This document shows, one piece after another, positions 8,638 to 18,198 of a stretch of DNA of 64,000 nt. The notes beneath the pieces are model-generated. The model made no database searches, was not told where the DNA came from, and saw only the letters and a program-made list of their open reading frames with translations. Positions within the stretch are counted from its first letter, which is position 1, and each line of letters begins with the position of its first letter. Source of the DNA: an uncultured Flavobacteriales bacterium (GTDB lineage Bacteria; Bacteroidota; Bacteroidia; Flavobacteriales; BACL11); assembly GCA_943789505.1 (NCBI GenBank), contig CALSUJ010000001.1:806001-870000 (forward strand), in the 5' to 3' direction. The position numbers and the translations under genes are program-made.

Positions 8638-10563
8638 ATGCTAAATAAACTATATATTAGAATTGGATTAAAACTATCTATAAAGATAATGGCTATTTTA
8701 ATCTTATACCAGTTTTCTAGATTATTCTTCTTTTTTTATAATTTAGAATATTTCTCAAATATATATCTAATTGACTATTTAAGAATCATTAAGGGAAGTA
8801 TCCGTTTTGATATCTCTGCTATTCTGTATGTTAATTCACTTGTTATATTATTAAGTTTAATCCCTAGTAATCTATTAATTAAAAGATGGTATAAAAATGT
8901 GATTTATTATCTTTTCATATACTGTAATTTACTTGGAATTGCAGTAAATATTATAGATATTTTCTATTATCCATTTAGTAAAAGTCGACTTACAACATCA
9001 TTCTTAAATGAGTTTTCTAATGAAAAAAGTATTTTTAGAATCTTAGTTGAATTCTTCAAAGATTATTGGTTTACAATTCCTTTATTACTTATTGTGTTCT
9101 ATATCTTAAAAGTTATAGCCAATAAAACTGAAATAGAATCTAAAACTATTTACTTCTCAAAAAAAAATATATTTACTTCTTCAATAATATGTCTATTATA
9201 CTTAACATTGGTTGTATTTGGTCTTAGGGGAACATTCGTCTTGAAAAATTGGCCAATAACAATAAGTAATGCCGGAAAATATACTAATAACCCTAATGAG
9301 ATTTCATTAATAATAAATACTCCATTCTCATTAATAAGAACCTATAATCTAAAAGATTTAAAAAGAAAAAAATACTTTAAAGATAGTGATTTAGAGAAGT
9401 ATACTAATATAGTCAAACTATATAAAAGTGAAAAAGAAACGAAAAAAAATGTGATCGTAATCATTTTAGAAAGTGTATCAACAGAATATTTTAGATTTTA
9501 TAATTCTGAACCAAAAGACTATATCGGATATACTCCTTTTTTAGATTCTCTAATTAATCACAGCTATACTTCATATAATTCATTTGCAAATGGGACTAAA
9601 TCAGTTGATGCAATTCCATCTATATTAGCAAGTATACCTGCAACAGAATTTCATTTCTCTTTATCAAAATATTGCGCAAATAAAATAGACGGTATTGGTA
9701 GTTTATTAAATACAGAAGGGTATCAAACTTCATTTTTTCACGGAGCTCCAAATGGATCTATGGGCTTTGAATCAATGAGTAAGCTGCTAGGAATTAAGAA
9801 TTATTACGGCATGGATAATTATAAAAATAAGTCTGATTTTGATGGAGTATGGGGAATATGGGATGATAAATTTTTTAATTATTTTGCAGATGAGTTAAAT
9901 GATATGAAGGAACCTTTCTTCTCTAGTATATTCAGCTGCTCCTCTCATCATCCTTATAAAATACCAAAAGAGTTTAATAATAAATTCAAAAAAGGAAAAC
10001 ACCCAATGCATGAATGTGTACAGTATACCGACCATTCACTTAAGCTGTTTTTCAACAAGATTAAGCATGAACCATGGTTCAAAAACACTTTATTTGTGAT
10101 TACGGCCGACCATACAAATATCTCTTTTGAAAAAAAATATCGTTCACCAATAGGTATATTTAGAGTTCCCATAATTTTTTACGATCCTTCTAATATTAAT
10201 CTTAATCAAAAGTCAGAAAAAATTATTCAACAGATAGATATCATGCCATCCATCCTATCATATTTGGATTATAATAAACCATTTCTTTCACTTGGAAATA
10301 ATATATTTAATTCTGAAAATGGATTCGCCATTAACTATAATAATGGTTTCCAAATGATTATAGATGAAAGAGTTGTAATATATAATGAATTAGAAGAAGA
10401 AATAACTAAAATATTTGATTTTACTAATGATATAAGCCTAAAGCAAAACATAATAAATGATATTGAAAGTATAATGATTGAACAGTACAAATATAAAATC
10501 CAATCCTTTATTCAAACATATAATAATCGAATGATTGATAATAAATTGTCCTTTGAAAATTAG
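8638..10563 (+). CDS. LTA synthase family membrane sulfatase-fold protein
   Basis: 641-residue protein with about five N-terminal membrane helices (residues 10-205) and a large extracytoplasmic alkaline phosphatase/sulfatase-fold domain. Domain signatures are VIVIILESVSTEYFRF (metal and nucleophile region), FFHGAPNGSMGFESM, SCSSHHPYKIP and FVITADHTN (metal-binding Asp-His). The family includes lipoteichoic acid synthase and phosphoglycerol transferases. In Gram-negative Bacteroidota the likely reaction is transfer of phosphoglycerol or phosphoethanolamine to a lipid or glycan, but the substrate is not known. The 3' end overlaps the lipid kinase gene, which suggests coupling to lipid or diacylglycerol turnover. 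Confidence 0.85.
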   Translation: MLNKLYIRIGLKLSIKIMAILILYQFSRLFFFFYNLEYFSNIYLIDYLRIIKGSIRFDISAILYVNSLVILLSLIPSNLLIKRWYKNVIYYLFIYCNLLGIAVNIIDIFYYPFSKSRLTTSFLNEFSNEKSIFRILVEFFKDYWFTIPLLLIVFYILKVIANKTEIESKTIYFSKKNIFTSSIICLLYLTLVVFGLRGTFVLKNWPITISNAGKYTNNPNEISLIINTPFSLIRTYNLKDLKRKKYFKDSDLEKYTNIVKLYKSEKETKKNVIVIILESVSTEYFRFYNSEPKDYIGYTPFLDSLINHSYTSYNSFANGTKSVDAIPSILASIPATEFHFSLSKYCANKIDGIGSLLNTEGYQTSFFHGAPNGSMGFESMSKLLGIKNYYGMDNYKNKSDFDGVWGIWDDKFFNYFADELNDMKEPFFSSIFSCSSHHPYKIPKEFNNKFKKGKHPMHECVQYTDHSLKLFFNKIKHEPWFKNTLFVITADHTNISFEKKYRSPIGIFRVPIIFYDPSNINLNQKSEKIIQQIDIMPSILSYLDYNKPFLSLGNNIFNSENGFAINYNNGFQMIIDERVVIYNELEEEITKIFDFTNDISLKQNIINDIESIMIEQYKYKIQSFIQTYNNRMIDNKLSFEN

Positions 10564-11416
10564 ATTTATTATTAACCCTATATCTGGTACAGGAAAGCAA
10601 AAAGGGATTGAAAAATTCATGATTAAACACCTTGAAAATTTTGAAATTATTTACACCCAAAAAGCTGGAGATGCAACTAGGATAAGTAAGGAAGCAGCAA
10701 ATGATAACATAGATGCAATAATAGCTGTAGGTGGGGACGGCACAGTCAATGAGTGTCTAATTGCCTTAGTAAATACCAATACAGCGCTTGGGGTTATCCC
10801 TTGTGGTTCTGGTAACGGATTTGCTTATCATATAGGAATGAAGCGCAATATTGAAAAAGCAGTCATACAACTGAAAAACACTAAAATTGAGGTTATAGAT
10901 TCATGTACAGCTAATGGATTTCCTTTTGTTAATGTTTCTGGAATAGGTTTTGACTCCCACATTGCTAATTTATTTTTAACTTTAACTAAAAGAGGTTTTG
11001 TTAATTATGTAAAACTAGTAATAAGGGAATTGAGCTATAAAGCAAAGGAATACACCATTAATTATAACAATATTGAACGAAAAGTAAAGGCTTACATAAT
11101 AGCCTTTGCCAATGCTAGTCAATATGGAAATGATACGAAAATTTCACCTATGGCTAATTTCCAAGATGGATTACTAGATTTTGTAATTCTTAAAGAATTC
11201 CCAAAATGGAAAATTCCTTTTTTCTTACTAAAAGTAGCTACTGGTAAAGCCCATCTTTCAAAGTATGTTGAAATTATACAATGTCAGAAAATGACTATAA
11301 GTGCAGAAAACACGCTCCTTCACTTAGATGGAGAGCCTTTCAAAGCTAGTAATCCTATTGTAGTAACTATATTGCCAAAATCTCTAAAAATACTAATGCC
11401 TAATGGAAAAAAATAA
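10553..11416 (+). CDS. Diacylglycerol kinase family lipid kinase (YegS/DgkB-like)
   Basis: Lipid kinase of about 287 residues with the DAGK catalytic signatures: FIINPISGTGKQKG at the N-terminus, VGGDGTVNECL in the glycine-rich nucleotide loop, and IPCGSGNGFAYHIG. The C-terminal beta-sandwich contains LLHLDGEPF. I place the start at TTG 10553, giving MKIRFIINP, the usual N-terminus. A TTG at 10535 in the same frame would add six residues. Either way the gene overlaps the end of the LTA-synthase-like gene, and its own end overlaps the SUI1 gene by 14 bp. It would phosphorylate diacylglycerol or a related lipid, which fits recycling of diacylglycerol released by the upstream phosphoglycerol transferase-like enzyme (inference). 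Confidence 0.88.
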   Translation: MKIRFIINPISGTGKQKGIEKFMIKHLENFEIIYTQKAGDATRISKEAANDNIDAIIAVGGDGTVNECLIALVNTNTALGVIPCGSGNGFAYHIGMKRNIEKAVIQLKNTKIEVIDSCTANGFPFVNVSGIGFDSHIANLFLTLTKRGFVNYVKLVIRELSYKAKEYTINYNNIERKVKAYIIAFANASQYGNDTKISPMANFQDGLLDFVILKEFPKWKIPFFLLKVATGKAHLSKYVEIIQCQKMTISAENTLLHLDGEPFKASNPIVVTILPKSLKILMPNGKK

Positions 11417-11741
11417 GAAAAATAGAAAAGGAGTAATGTATTCTACTAACCCTGATTTTGAGTTTGAATACGAAAATGAGAAAATTGATACCTTAGCAAA
11501 TCATCTACAAAACCTTAAAGTATGCATTGACAAGCATAGGGCCGGGAAAATCGCAATCATTATAAAAGGTTTTGTTGGAACTGCTGCTGATTTGAAAGCA
11601 TTAGGTAAAATACTAAAAGCAAAATGTGGTGTCGGTGGTAGTGCTAAAAATGGTGAAATAATTATACAAGGTGATTTAAGAGATAAAGTAATGGATATTC
11701 TAGCAAAAGAAGGTTATAATTATAAGCGAGTTGGAGGGTAA
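11403..11741 (+). CDS. SUI1/YciH-family translation initiation factor
   Basis: 112-residue protein with the SUI1 (eIF1-like) fold. The core is KIAIIIKGFVGTAADLKALG, then KCGVGGSAKNGEIIIQGD and a basic end YNYKRVGG. The N-terminus KGVMYSTNPDFEFEYE is typical of Bacteroidota members. YciH proteins bind the 30S subunit and affect start-codon selection. The start at ATG 11403 lies inside the lipid kinase gene (14-bp overlap). An internal ATG at the MYSTNP position is the alternative. Confidence 0.9.
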   Translation: MEKNKKNRKGVMYSTNPDFEFEYENEKIDTLANHLQNLKVCIDKHRAGKIAIIIKGFVGTAADLKALGKILKAKCGVGGSAKNGEIIIQGDLRDKVMDILAKEGYNYKRVGG

Positions 11742-11817
11742 ATTTGCAGGAAAAAGATTATTAAACTATTATTTTCTAATTTATTAGTAATAGGAAGTTA
11801 ATAAAAAATAAAAAAGT

Positions 11818-11899
11818 GCCCAGAGCGGGACTCGAACCCGCACGTCCTTAAGACACATGACCCTCAATCATGCCTGTCTACCAATTTCAGCACCTGGGC
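11818..11899 (-). tRNA. tRNA-Leu (GAG)
   Basis: The minus strand folds as a long-variable-arm tRNA: acceptor GCCCAGG pairs with the 3' end, the D arm holds the AAATTGGTAGACA region, the anticodon loop TTGAGGG gives anticodon GAG, and the T arm is GCGGG-TTCGAGT-CCCGC. 82 nt with no encoded CCA. Confidence 0.96.
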
Positions 11900-11929
11900 A
11901 AAGTGTTATGCAATAATACATAAAAAAAG

Positions 11930-11951
11930 AATCCCGCTATTAAGCGGGATC
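11930..11951. terminator. Terminator hairpin between tRNA genes
   Basis: Inverted repeat ATCCCGCT-ATT-AAGCGGGAT with a T-run on the plus strand and a matching T-run on the minus strand (plus-strand A-run to its left). It can terminate in both directions; on the minus strand it follows tRNA-Lys. Confidence 0.8.
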
Positions 11952-11964
11952 TTTTTGTTTTTGT

Positions 11965-12036
11965 GACCTGGCTGGGGCTCGAACCCAGGACCCCCTCATT
12001 AAAAGTGAGGTGCTCTACCAGCTGAGCTACCAGGTC
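11965..12036 (-). tRNA. tRNA-Lys (TTT)
   Basis: The minus strand begins GACCTGGTAGCTCAGCTGG. The anticodon arm is CCTCA-CTTTTAA-TGAGG (anticodon TTT), the T arm is CTGGG-TTCGAGC-CCCAG and the acceptor closes with CCAGGTC. 72 nt, no encoded CCA. Confidence 0.97.
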
Positions 12037-12180
12037 GGTCAAAATCGGCTGCAAATATATTACTTTTCTTTAATCAGAATGAATTTTGTAAAAAAGATTT
12101 AATAAAAATATCTATGCATATTTCTTATCAAAAATTACAATAAATTATGTTAATTTGAAACTTAAATTTACTTCTTATTT

Positions 12181-12687
12181 ATGGTCTATCTTATTGGCTA
12201 CATGGGTGCTGGGAAAACTACTATTACTAAGTTATTATCAGATGAATTACACCTCCCCTTTTATGATACTGATCAAGAGATTGAGAAAAACCAAAAAAGA
12301 AGTGTTTCAGAGATATTCAAAAAAGATGGAGAATTGTATTTTAGAATGTTGGAAACTGAACTTTTGAATAACATAAATCAAAATAGTATTATTGCATGTG
12401 GTGGTGGATTACCAATACACAATAATAATATGGGATTGATAAATTCCAAGGGAATAAGTATTTATTTGAAAGCATCAAATAATTGTTTATTTAATCGATT
12501 AAAAAATGAAAAAAAAAATCGCCCTTTAATTGAAAATAAAACGAATGAAAAATTAGATATATATATAAAAAAAGAACTTCAAATCAGAAGTCCATTTTAT
12601 AATTTAGCAAATCACACAATATTAGTAGATAATAAAAGCACAAATGAGGTGTTAAGAGAGATAAACTCCCTTATCAGCACCCTTTAA
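12181..12687 (+). CDS. aroK: Shikimate kinase
   Basis: 168-residue P-loop kinase for the fifth step of the shikimate pathway (shikimate to shikimate 3-phosphate). Visible signatures are the N-terminal Walker A YMGAGKTT, the shikimate-binding Asp in FYDTDQEIE, the Arg of LYFRMLE and the glycine motif CGGGLP. The lid Arg is in KKNRPLI. Length is normal. The ATG start at 12181 gives MVYLIGYMGAG, the usual N-terminus; an out-of-frame ORF starting at 12155 is a shadow. Its 3' end overlaps the convergent phosphoribosyltransferase gene by 36 bp. Confidence 0.95.
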   Translation: MVYLIGYMGAGKTTITKLLSDELHLPFYDTDQEIEKNQKRSVSEIFKKDGELYFRMLETELLNNINQNSIIACGGGLPIHNNNMGLINSKGISIYLKASNNCLFNRLKNEKKNRPLIENKTNEKLDIYIKKELQIRSPFYNLANHTILVDNKSTNEVLREINSLISTL

Positions 12688-13155
12688 ATCTACATTTATA
12701 TATTCCTGTAAAGTAGTGGCTAGGGATAAACCAATATAGTCCGCCTTTATAGGGTAACGATTATGGTTACGATCCACCAACACCAAAATAGATAAGCTAG
12801 TAAGTCGAGTTGTTAAAAAATGTTTAGCTGCATACATTAAGGTTTTTCCTGAATTCAAGACATCATCAACAAGTATAACTACTTTATTAGCATATTGCTT
12901 TTCCTCCAAGTTTAAAGAAATCCCTTTATTGTACGGATTATCTTTATCTAACTCCAAATGATAAATTTTAGCTTTAATATTTGATATTTCCTGGATACGA
13001 CATACTAATTGTTTTGCTAAAATTAAGCCTCTCTCTGAAATACCCACTACAATAATTTCTTTTTCAGTTGAATTTTTCTCATAAACTTGCCAAGCCAATC
13101 GCTTTAGCTTTTGGTTAATTTCATTAATGTTTAGTATTTTTGACCTTGGACTCAT
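12652..13155 (-). CDS. PyrR-like phosphoribosyltransferase
   Basis: 167-residue type I phosphoribosyltransferase. The PRPP-binding motif is VVILVDDVLNSGKTLMYA, and the fold elements IIVVGISERGLILA and HLELDKDNPYN are in place. This length and pattern fit the PyrR-like family of Bacteroidota (uracil or hypoxanthine phosphoribosyltransferase activity). RNA-binding attenuation by this protein has not been shown by anything in the sequence. It follows the lipoprotein gene with a one-base overlap and runs convergent to aroK. Confidence 0.82.
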   Translation of the reverse strand: MSPRSKILNINEINQKLKRLAWQVYEKNSTEKEIIVVGISERGLILAKQLVCRIQEISNIKAKIYHLELDKDNPYNKGISLNLEEKQYANKVVILVDDVLNSGKTLMYAAKHFLTTRLTSLSILVLVDRNHNRYPIKADYIGLSLATTLQEYINVDLKGADKGVYLS

Positions 13156-13625
13156 TAAAACGTTAAATCCTCAAATACACCTTCAGTAACTGACTTGTTT
13201 TCTCCGATAGAAGGACTAGTAGATGTGAAACTAAATGTTCCTGATAATTCTGTATCTATCTTAGTAAAAATTAGTTTACCACTTTGAGTATTAGTATACT
13301 CAACACCATCTTTTGTGAGGAATGCACAGCTTATAATAGATTGAAATTTTAATGAAATTTCCTCACCAATATTTCTATCTGAAAAATTATAAATCCTAAT
13401 CGTAATCTCGTCAGCTCCATTTTCAGCATGAATCGTTAAGAGATTATTTTGATCTATTATAACATCTGGACTATTGTCCGTAAAATCATCTCCACCTACA
13501 TTGCAAGAAAAGCCATACGTAGTTGTTGGGGTTGTTGGTGTAGTAGTTGTAGTTGGCTCTTCTTCTTTTTCGCAAGCTGCAAAAATTACTGCAATAGCTA
13601 AAAAAGTAAGTAATAAATTCTTCAT
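13155..13625 (-). CDS. Small lipoprotein, unknown function
   Basis: 156-residue predicted lipoprotein: signal MKNLLLTFLAIAVIFAAC with the lipobox Cys at about residue 18, then an acidic stretch EKEEEP and a Thr/Pro linker (TTTTTPTTPTTT). A beta-rich domain of about 120 residues follows. I start it at the MKN Met (13625) because the upstream in-frame Met would put charged residues before the signal. The family is not recognised. The Glu-rich residues after the lipid Cys resemble the lipoprotein export signal of Bacteroidota, so it may be surface-exposed (inference). Confidence 0.75.
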   Translation of the reverse strand: MKNLLLTFLAIAVIFAACEKEEEPTTTTTPTTPTTTYGFSCNVGGDDFTDNSPDVIIDQNNLLTIHAENGADEITIRIYNFSDRNIGEEISLKFQSIISCAFLTKDGVEYTNTQSGKLIFTKIDTELSGTFSFTSTSPSIGENKSVTEGVFEDLTF

Positions 13626-13843
13626 TGTTTTTTTTATAATTAGATTACAATAGTACAAAATATATTTTCAAATAGATTTAGAATTAATATTCTTCATTCT
13701 TATATTTAATGAATACTAATTTACGAGTAATTTCTAATGTATTGGTTTATACTATTTTTGATAAAGATTTATTTAGCGAATAATTTTAAGTATCTTTTTT
13801 CAGTATACAATCCTATAAATTTCTAACTTTCAATAGTTGAAAA

Positions 13844-13866
13844 AAGCCAAGTAAATACTTGGCTTT
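13844..13866 (-). terminator. sucC terminator
   Basis: Hairpin AAGCCAAG-TATTTA-CTTGGCTT followed by a T-run on the minus strand, 35 bp beyond the sucC stop. The 13626-13843 stretch shows no other feature. Confidence 0.8.
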
Positions 13867-13900
13867 AATCTAAACCTTTTAACTTCTTGAAAATCTAGTT

Positions 13901-15091
13901 TTACACTAACACCTCTGCTACCTTATCAGCAGCTTCTTGCAACAATATTACTGACTCTACTTTTAAGCCACTATCGTCAATTAATTTTTTAGCCTCAGTT
14001 GCATTTGTTCCTTGTAACCTTACAATTAATGGTACATCTATCTCTCCTATATTTTTGTAAGCATCAACAATACCTTGCGCTACTCTATCACACCTAACAA
14101 TACCACCAAAAATATTTACTAATAGCGCTTTTACATTATCATCTTTAAGAATAATACGGAATGCTTGCTCAACTCTTTTCGCATCAGCTGTACCACCAAC
14201 ATCCAAGAAGTTAGCAGGGCTACCTCCAGCCATTTTAATAATATCCATAGTTGCCATAGCTAAACCTGCACCATTTACCATGCAACCCACGTTACCATCC
14301 AATTTCACAAAATTCAATCCATACTCTCCCGCTTCTACTTCTGTAGAATCTTCTTCTCTTACATCTCTTAATGCTACGAAATCTTTATGTCTAAATAATG
14401 CATTCGCATCTAAAGATACTTTAGCATCAACTGCCATAATCATATTATCAGATGTTTTTAATACAGGATTAATCTCAAATAAAGAAGAATCCGTCTTATC
14501 ATATGCGGTATATAGTGCATAAGCAAACTTAGTCATATCCTTAAATGCAGCACCAGATAAACCTAAGTTAAAAGCAATTTTACGACATTGAAATCCAGTT
14601 AACCCAACCTTAGGATCTATTTCTTCATGAAAAATTAAGTGCGGAGTTTCTTCAGCAACCGCTTCAATATCCATTCCTCCTTCTGTTGAATACATAATCA
14701 TGTTTCTACCAGTAGATCTATTTAGCAAAACAGACATATAAAACTCAGATATTTCAGTTTCTCCTGGGTAATATACATCCTCACAGATAAGCACTTGGTG
14801 CACCAATTTTCCTTCAGCTGAAGTTTGTGGAGTTACCAAATGCATTCCTAAAATATTATTTGCAATTGATTTAACTTCCTCTAATGACTTAGCCAATTTC
14901 ACTCCACCACCTTTACCTCTACCTCCAGCATGTACCTGAGCTTTCACTACCCACCAGCTAGTACCTGTATCTGCATTTAGCTTTTCAGCAGCTGTAACTG
15001 CCTCCTCAGGTGTAGTTGCTACTATTCCTCTTTGGATTCTTACGCCAAAGCTATTTAATAATTCTTTTCCTTGAAATTCGTGTAAATTCAT
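13901..15091 (-). CDS. sucC: Succinyl-CoA synthetase beta subunit (ADP-forming)
   Basis: 396-residue ATP-grasp subunit of succinyl-CoA synthetase, which links succinyl-CoA cleavage to nucleotide triphosphate formation in the TCA cycle. Signatures: MNLHEFQGKELLNSFGV at the N-terminus, VKAQVHAGGRGKGGGVK (nucleotide binding), LFEINPV, and GNVGCMVNGAGLAMATMD with FLDVGGTA in the C-terminal CoA-ligase domain. Length is normal. The sucD partner is not adjacent in this window. It ends 35 bp before a strong terminator and is divergent from the DUF5916 gene. Confidence 0.96.
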   Translation of the reverse strand: MNLHEFQGKELLNSFGVRIQRGIVATTPEEAVTAAEKLNADTGTSWWVVKAQVHAGGRGKGGGVKLAKSLEEVKSIANNILGMHLVTPQTSAEGKLVHQVLICEDVYYPGETEISEFYMSVLLNRSTGRNMIMYSTEGGMDIEAVAEETPHLIFHEEIDPKVGLTGFQCRKIAFNLGLSGAAFKDMTKFAYALYTAYDKTDSSLFEINPVLKTSDNMIMAVDAKVSLDANALFRHKDFVALRDVREEDSTEVEAGEYGLNFVKLDGNVGCMVNGAGLAMATMDIIKMAGGSPANFLDVGGTADAKRVEQAFRIILKDDNVKALLVNIFGGIVRCDRVAQGIVDAYKNIGEIDVPLIVRLQGTNATEAKKLIDDSGLKVESVILLQEAADKVAEVLV

Positions 15092-15188
15092 TATCTGTTT
15101 TTTAGTGCCGCAAAAATATAGGATTGATTTGAATTACAAACTTCTAATGACATTAAATTATATATTTTTGTCCCCAATTTTATACTCA

Positions 15189-17504
15189 ATGAATATCAGA
15201 CAATTTCTAGCATTACTTATCTTCTTTCCTTTACTCACTTTCGGACAGTTCGAGAATAAAAAATCATATATAATTAGCAAATGTCAAATAGCTCCAAAAA
15301 TTGATGGAGTACTAAATGATAATACATGGCGAAATTTGGATATAGCTAATGAATTTAGTCAATCTCTTCCCAATAACGGAATTCCAGAGAGAAATCCACA
15401 AAGAACAGAAGTAAAGATATGCTATGATAGTAAGAATATCTATTTTGGAATCATGATGTATGATAACGCTCCAGATAGTATATTAAGAGAGCTTACAAAA
15501 AGAGATAATCTTGGTAATTCTGATGCTTTTATTGTATACATTAACCCTTTTAATGATGGACAGATTGAATATCAGCTAGTAATAACAGCGGCAGGTGTAC
15601 AAGGAGATGCAAAAATATCTCCGTCTACTAATGATCCTGCTTGGAATGCTGTTTGGAAATCATCTGTGAAAATTAATGAAAAGGGTTGGGTAGCAGAATT
15701 AGCCATACCCTTTTCTCAATTAAGATTTCCAAACAATAATAAAGCTTGGGCAATAAATATGCAAAGAACTATTAAAAGATATCGTGAGGATTACACATGG
15801 AACCCTATTAATGTAGAGTATACTAATATGGCTATACAAGCTGGACTAATACAAGGCATAAAAGATGTTAATTCTCCTGTTCGCCTTTCATTTATGCCAT
15901 ACACATCAGTTTATTCAGATATTTATGATGGAGAAACTAACTTACTATATAATTATGGAATGGATCTAAAATATGGTATTAATGAAAGTTTTACTTTTGA
16001 TATGACACTTATTCCTGACTTTGGACAAGTTGCTGCAGACGATAGAGTGTTAAACCTCTCACCTTTTGAAGTTAAATATGAAGAAAAGAGACAGTTTTTT
16101 AATGAAGGCACAGAACTTTTTAATAAGGGAGGTGATATGTTTTATAGTAGAAGATTACAAGATGATTTATTAAATGCTTCAAAAATTACTGGAAGAACTA
16201 AAAATGGACTAGGAGTTGCAATTTTAAATGCTGTTACAAACCAAACTGAGCAGGATCCATTAACAAATTATAATGTTATGATATTTGATCAGTCATTTGG
16301 CAATAGCTCATCAATTAGTTTAATGAATACCCACATGCTCCAGAAAGGAAATCATAAAGATGCTAATGTAACAGGAATTTTCACTAGAATAAACAATAAA
16401 GAAAATACCCATACATATACTAGTAAACTAAAAATGAGTCAAGAATTTGAAGGCACTAATTTAATAAAAGGATTTGCTGGTATGTTTGCAGTTGAAAATA
16501 ATAACGGAAACTATCGATATAAACTATTTTCAATTTTAGAAGATGACAAATACAATCCTAACGATCTTGGGTTTTTATATGCTAATAATGAAATTACCAA
16601 TGGAATAGATCTAGGATATGAACAGCTCACAAAAAATAAAACATTTATCTTTAGAAAACATTACTTATTTGTTAGACATAAGACTTTGTTTACTGATAAT
16701 AAATTTATCAATTTAGAAATTGAAGCAGAAAATAAGTTTATGCTAAAGAACTATCTCTTTCTTATGTTAAAAATCGTTGCAAATCCCTATGAGAAAGATG
16801 ACTATTATGAAGCAAGAACCAATGACCTTAGCAATCCTGTAAAGAGATCAAAATCTATTAATATGGGAGGATATATGTCAAGTGATTATAGAAATAAATT
16901 TTCTTTAGATTTTGGAACTGGAGGAGTAGTAAATCCATTATACTCAGGTCATGAATTTAGATGGAGAATATCTCCTAGATACAGATTTAGTGATAAAATT
17001 TCTGTTGTATATGTTTTATCAGTAAAAAACAGATATAATGATATTGGATATATTGATAATTTTGTTAATAATGAGAATATCTCTAAGCCAATATTATCTT
17101 TAAGAAACACAAATATGATAACAAATGTATTTAGAGGAAACTATATCGTAAACAACAAGATTGATTTATCATTAAAATTAAGATACCATATAGATCAAGT
17201 ACAAAATTTAAAATTTCAAACATTAAATAACAATGGTTTCCTAAAGCCAACCTCAATTGAAAACAATCAAGAGAGTGAGTATGACATCAATTATACAACA
17301 TGGACATCAGATATAGCTTTAAATTGGAGGTTTGCTCCTGGAAGTCAATTAAGTTTAGTTTGGAAAAATGCCATTGATAATGAAGATAATATCCTAATAA
17401 ATCATTGGACAAATAATGTAGAGGAATCATTTAACCTAGCACAACAGAATAGTGTTTCTTTAAAAGTTATTTATTATTTTGATTATCTTTACCTCAGAAA
17501 ATGA
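15189..17504 (+). CDS. DUF5916 / CBM9-like outer-membrane protein
   Basis: 771-residue secreted protein. Signal peptide MNIRQFLALLIFFPLLTFGQ supports the start at ATG 15189 rather than the upstream in-frame ATG at 15105. The N-terminal domain (about 20-210) resembles carbohydrate-binding family 9 (KIDGVLNDNTWRN, DSKNIYFGIMMYDN, WVAELAIPFSQLRF). The rest matches the DUF5916 pattern (FDMTLIPDFGQVAADDRVLNL, KRQFFNEGTELF) and is rich in alternating Tyr/Asn beta strands expected of an outer-membrane barrel. The last residues (SLKVIYYFDYLYLRK) look like a barrel end. The substrate is not known. The ABC ATPase gene follows with a 4-bp ATGA overlap. Confidence 0.85.
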   Translation: MNIRQFLALLIFFPLLTFGQFENKKSYIISKCQIAPKIDGVLNDNTWRNLDIANEFSQSLPNNGIPERNPQRTEVKICYDSKNIYFGIMMYDNAPDSILRELTKRDNLGNSDAFIVYINPFNDGQIEYQLVITAAGVQGDAKISPSTNDPAWNAVWKSSVKINEKGWVAELAIPFSQLRFPNNNKAWAINMQRTIKRYREDYTWNPINVEYTNMAIQAGLIQGIKDVNSPVRLSFMPYTSVYSDIYDGETNLLYNYGMDLKYGINESFTFDMTLIPDFGQVAADDRVLNLSPFEVKYEEKRQFFNEGTELFNKGGDMFYSRRLQDDLLNASKITGRTKNGLGVAILNAVTNQTEQDPLTNYNVMIFDQSFGNSSSISLMNTHMLQKGNHKDANVTGIFTRINNKENTHTYTSKLKMSQEFEGTNLIKGFAGMFAVENNNGNYRYKLFSILEDDKYNPNDLGFLYANNEITNGIDLGYEQLTKNKTFIFRKHYLFVRHKTLFTDNKFINLEIEAENKFMLKNYLFLMLKIVANPYEKDDYYEARTNDLSNPVKRSKSINMGGYMSSDYRNKFSLDFGTGGVVNPLYSGHEFRWRISPRYRFSDKISVVYVLSVKNRYNDIGYIDNFVNNENISKPILSLRNTNMITNVFRGNYIVNNKIDLSLKLRYHIDQVQNLKFQTLNNNGFLKPTSIENNQESEYDINYTTWTSDIALNWRFAPGSQLSLVWKNAIDNEDNILINHWTNNVEESFNLAQQNSVSLKVIYYFDYLYLRK

Positions 17505-18151
17505 TAAATGCAAAAAACATACAATATTCATACGGAAACCTTAAGGTTCTAAAGGGAGTTAATCTACACATTAATAAAGGGGAATTTGTATCTATAACAG
17601 GCGCATCAGGTGCTGGAAAAACTACACTATTGCAGTTACTAGGCACGCTTGATGATGTGCAAACTGGCTCCTTAACTATTAACAACAAAGAAGTAAATAC
17701 ATTAAACCAAAAAGAGCTAGCAAATTTTAGAAATAAGGAAATTGGATTTGTATTTCAATTTCATAATTTATTAGTTGAGTTTACAGCTTTGGAAAATATA
17801 TGTTTACCTGCTTTTATTTCAGGAATTGATAGAGAAAAAGCAGAAGAGAAAGGATTAGAATTATTAGCACTACTTGGCTTAAGCAATAGAGCTGATCACA
17901 AGCCTGATGAACTATCAGGTGGGGAGCAACAAAGAGTAGCAGTTGCCAGGGCACTCATCAACTCCCCTTCTATCATATTAGCGGATGAACCCTCAGGAAA
18001 TTTAGACTCCAAAAATGCAACTGAATTACACAATTTATTCCTTAAATTAAATAAAGAATTAGGACAAACCTTTGTTATAATTACACACAATAAGGAGCTA
18101 GCTAATTTGGGAAGTAGAAAACTTGAAATGAAAGACGGAAAAATAATTTAA
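17501..18151 (+). CDS. lolD: LolD-like ABC transporter ATP-binding protein
   Basis: 216-residue ATPase of the LolD/MacB family. Walker A is GASGAGKTTL, Q-loop FVFQFHN, ABC signature LSGGEQQRVAVARAL, Walker B ILADEPSGNLD and switch His ITHNKEL. Members energise lipoprotein release from the inner membrane or work with FtsX-like permeases. No LolC/E-like permease gene is beside it, so the partner must be elsewhere. It overlaps the DUF5916 gene by 4 bp. Confidence 0.88.
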   Translation: MINAKNIQYSYGNLKVLKGVNLHINKGEFVSITGASGAGKTTLLQLLGTLDDVQTGSLTINNKEVNTLNQKELANFRNKEIGFVFQFHNLLVEFTALENICLPAFISGIDREKAEEKGLELLALLGLSNRADHKPDELSGGEQQRVAVARALINSPSIILADEPSGNLDSKNATELHNLFLKLNKELGQTFVIITHNKELANLGSRKLEMKDGKII

Positions 18152-18198
18152 TTCAAAAAATACACTATTTCTAGTAAATAGTTTAATTTTGCACTTTG

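Noticed and set aside
12155-12367. 70-codon plus-strand ORF overlapping aroK
   Set aside because: Out-of-frame shadow of shikimate kinase, which has all its motifs.
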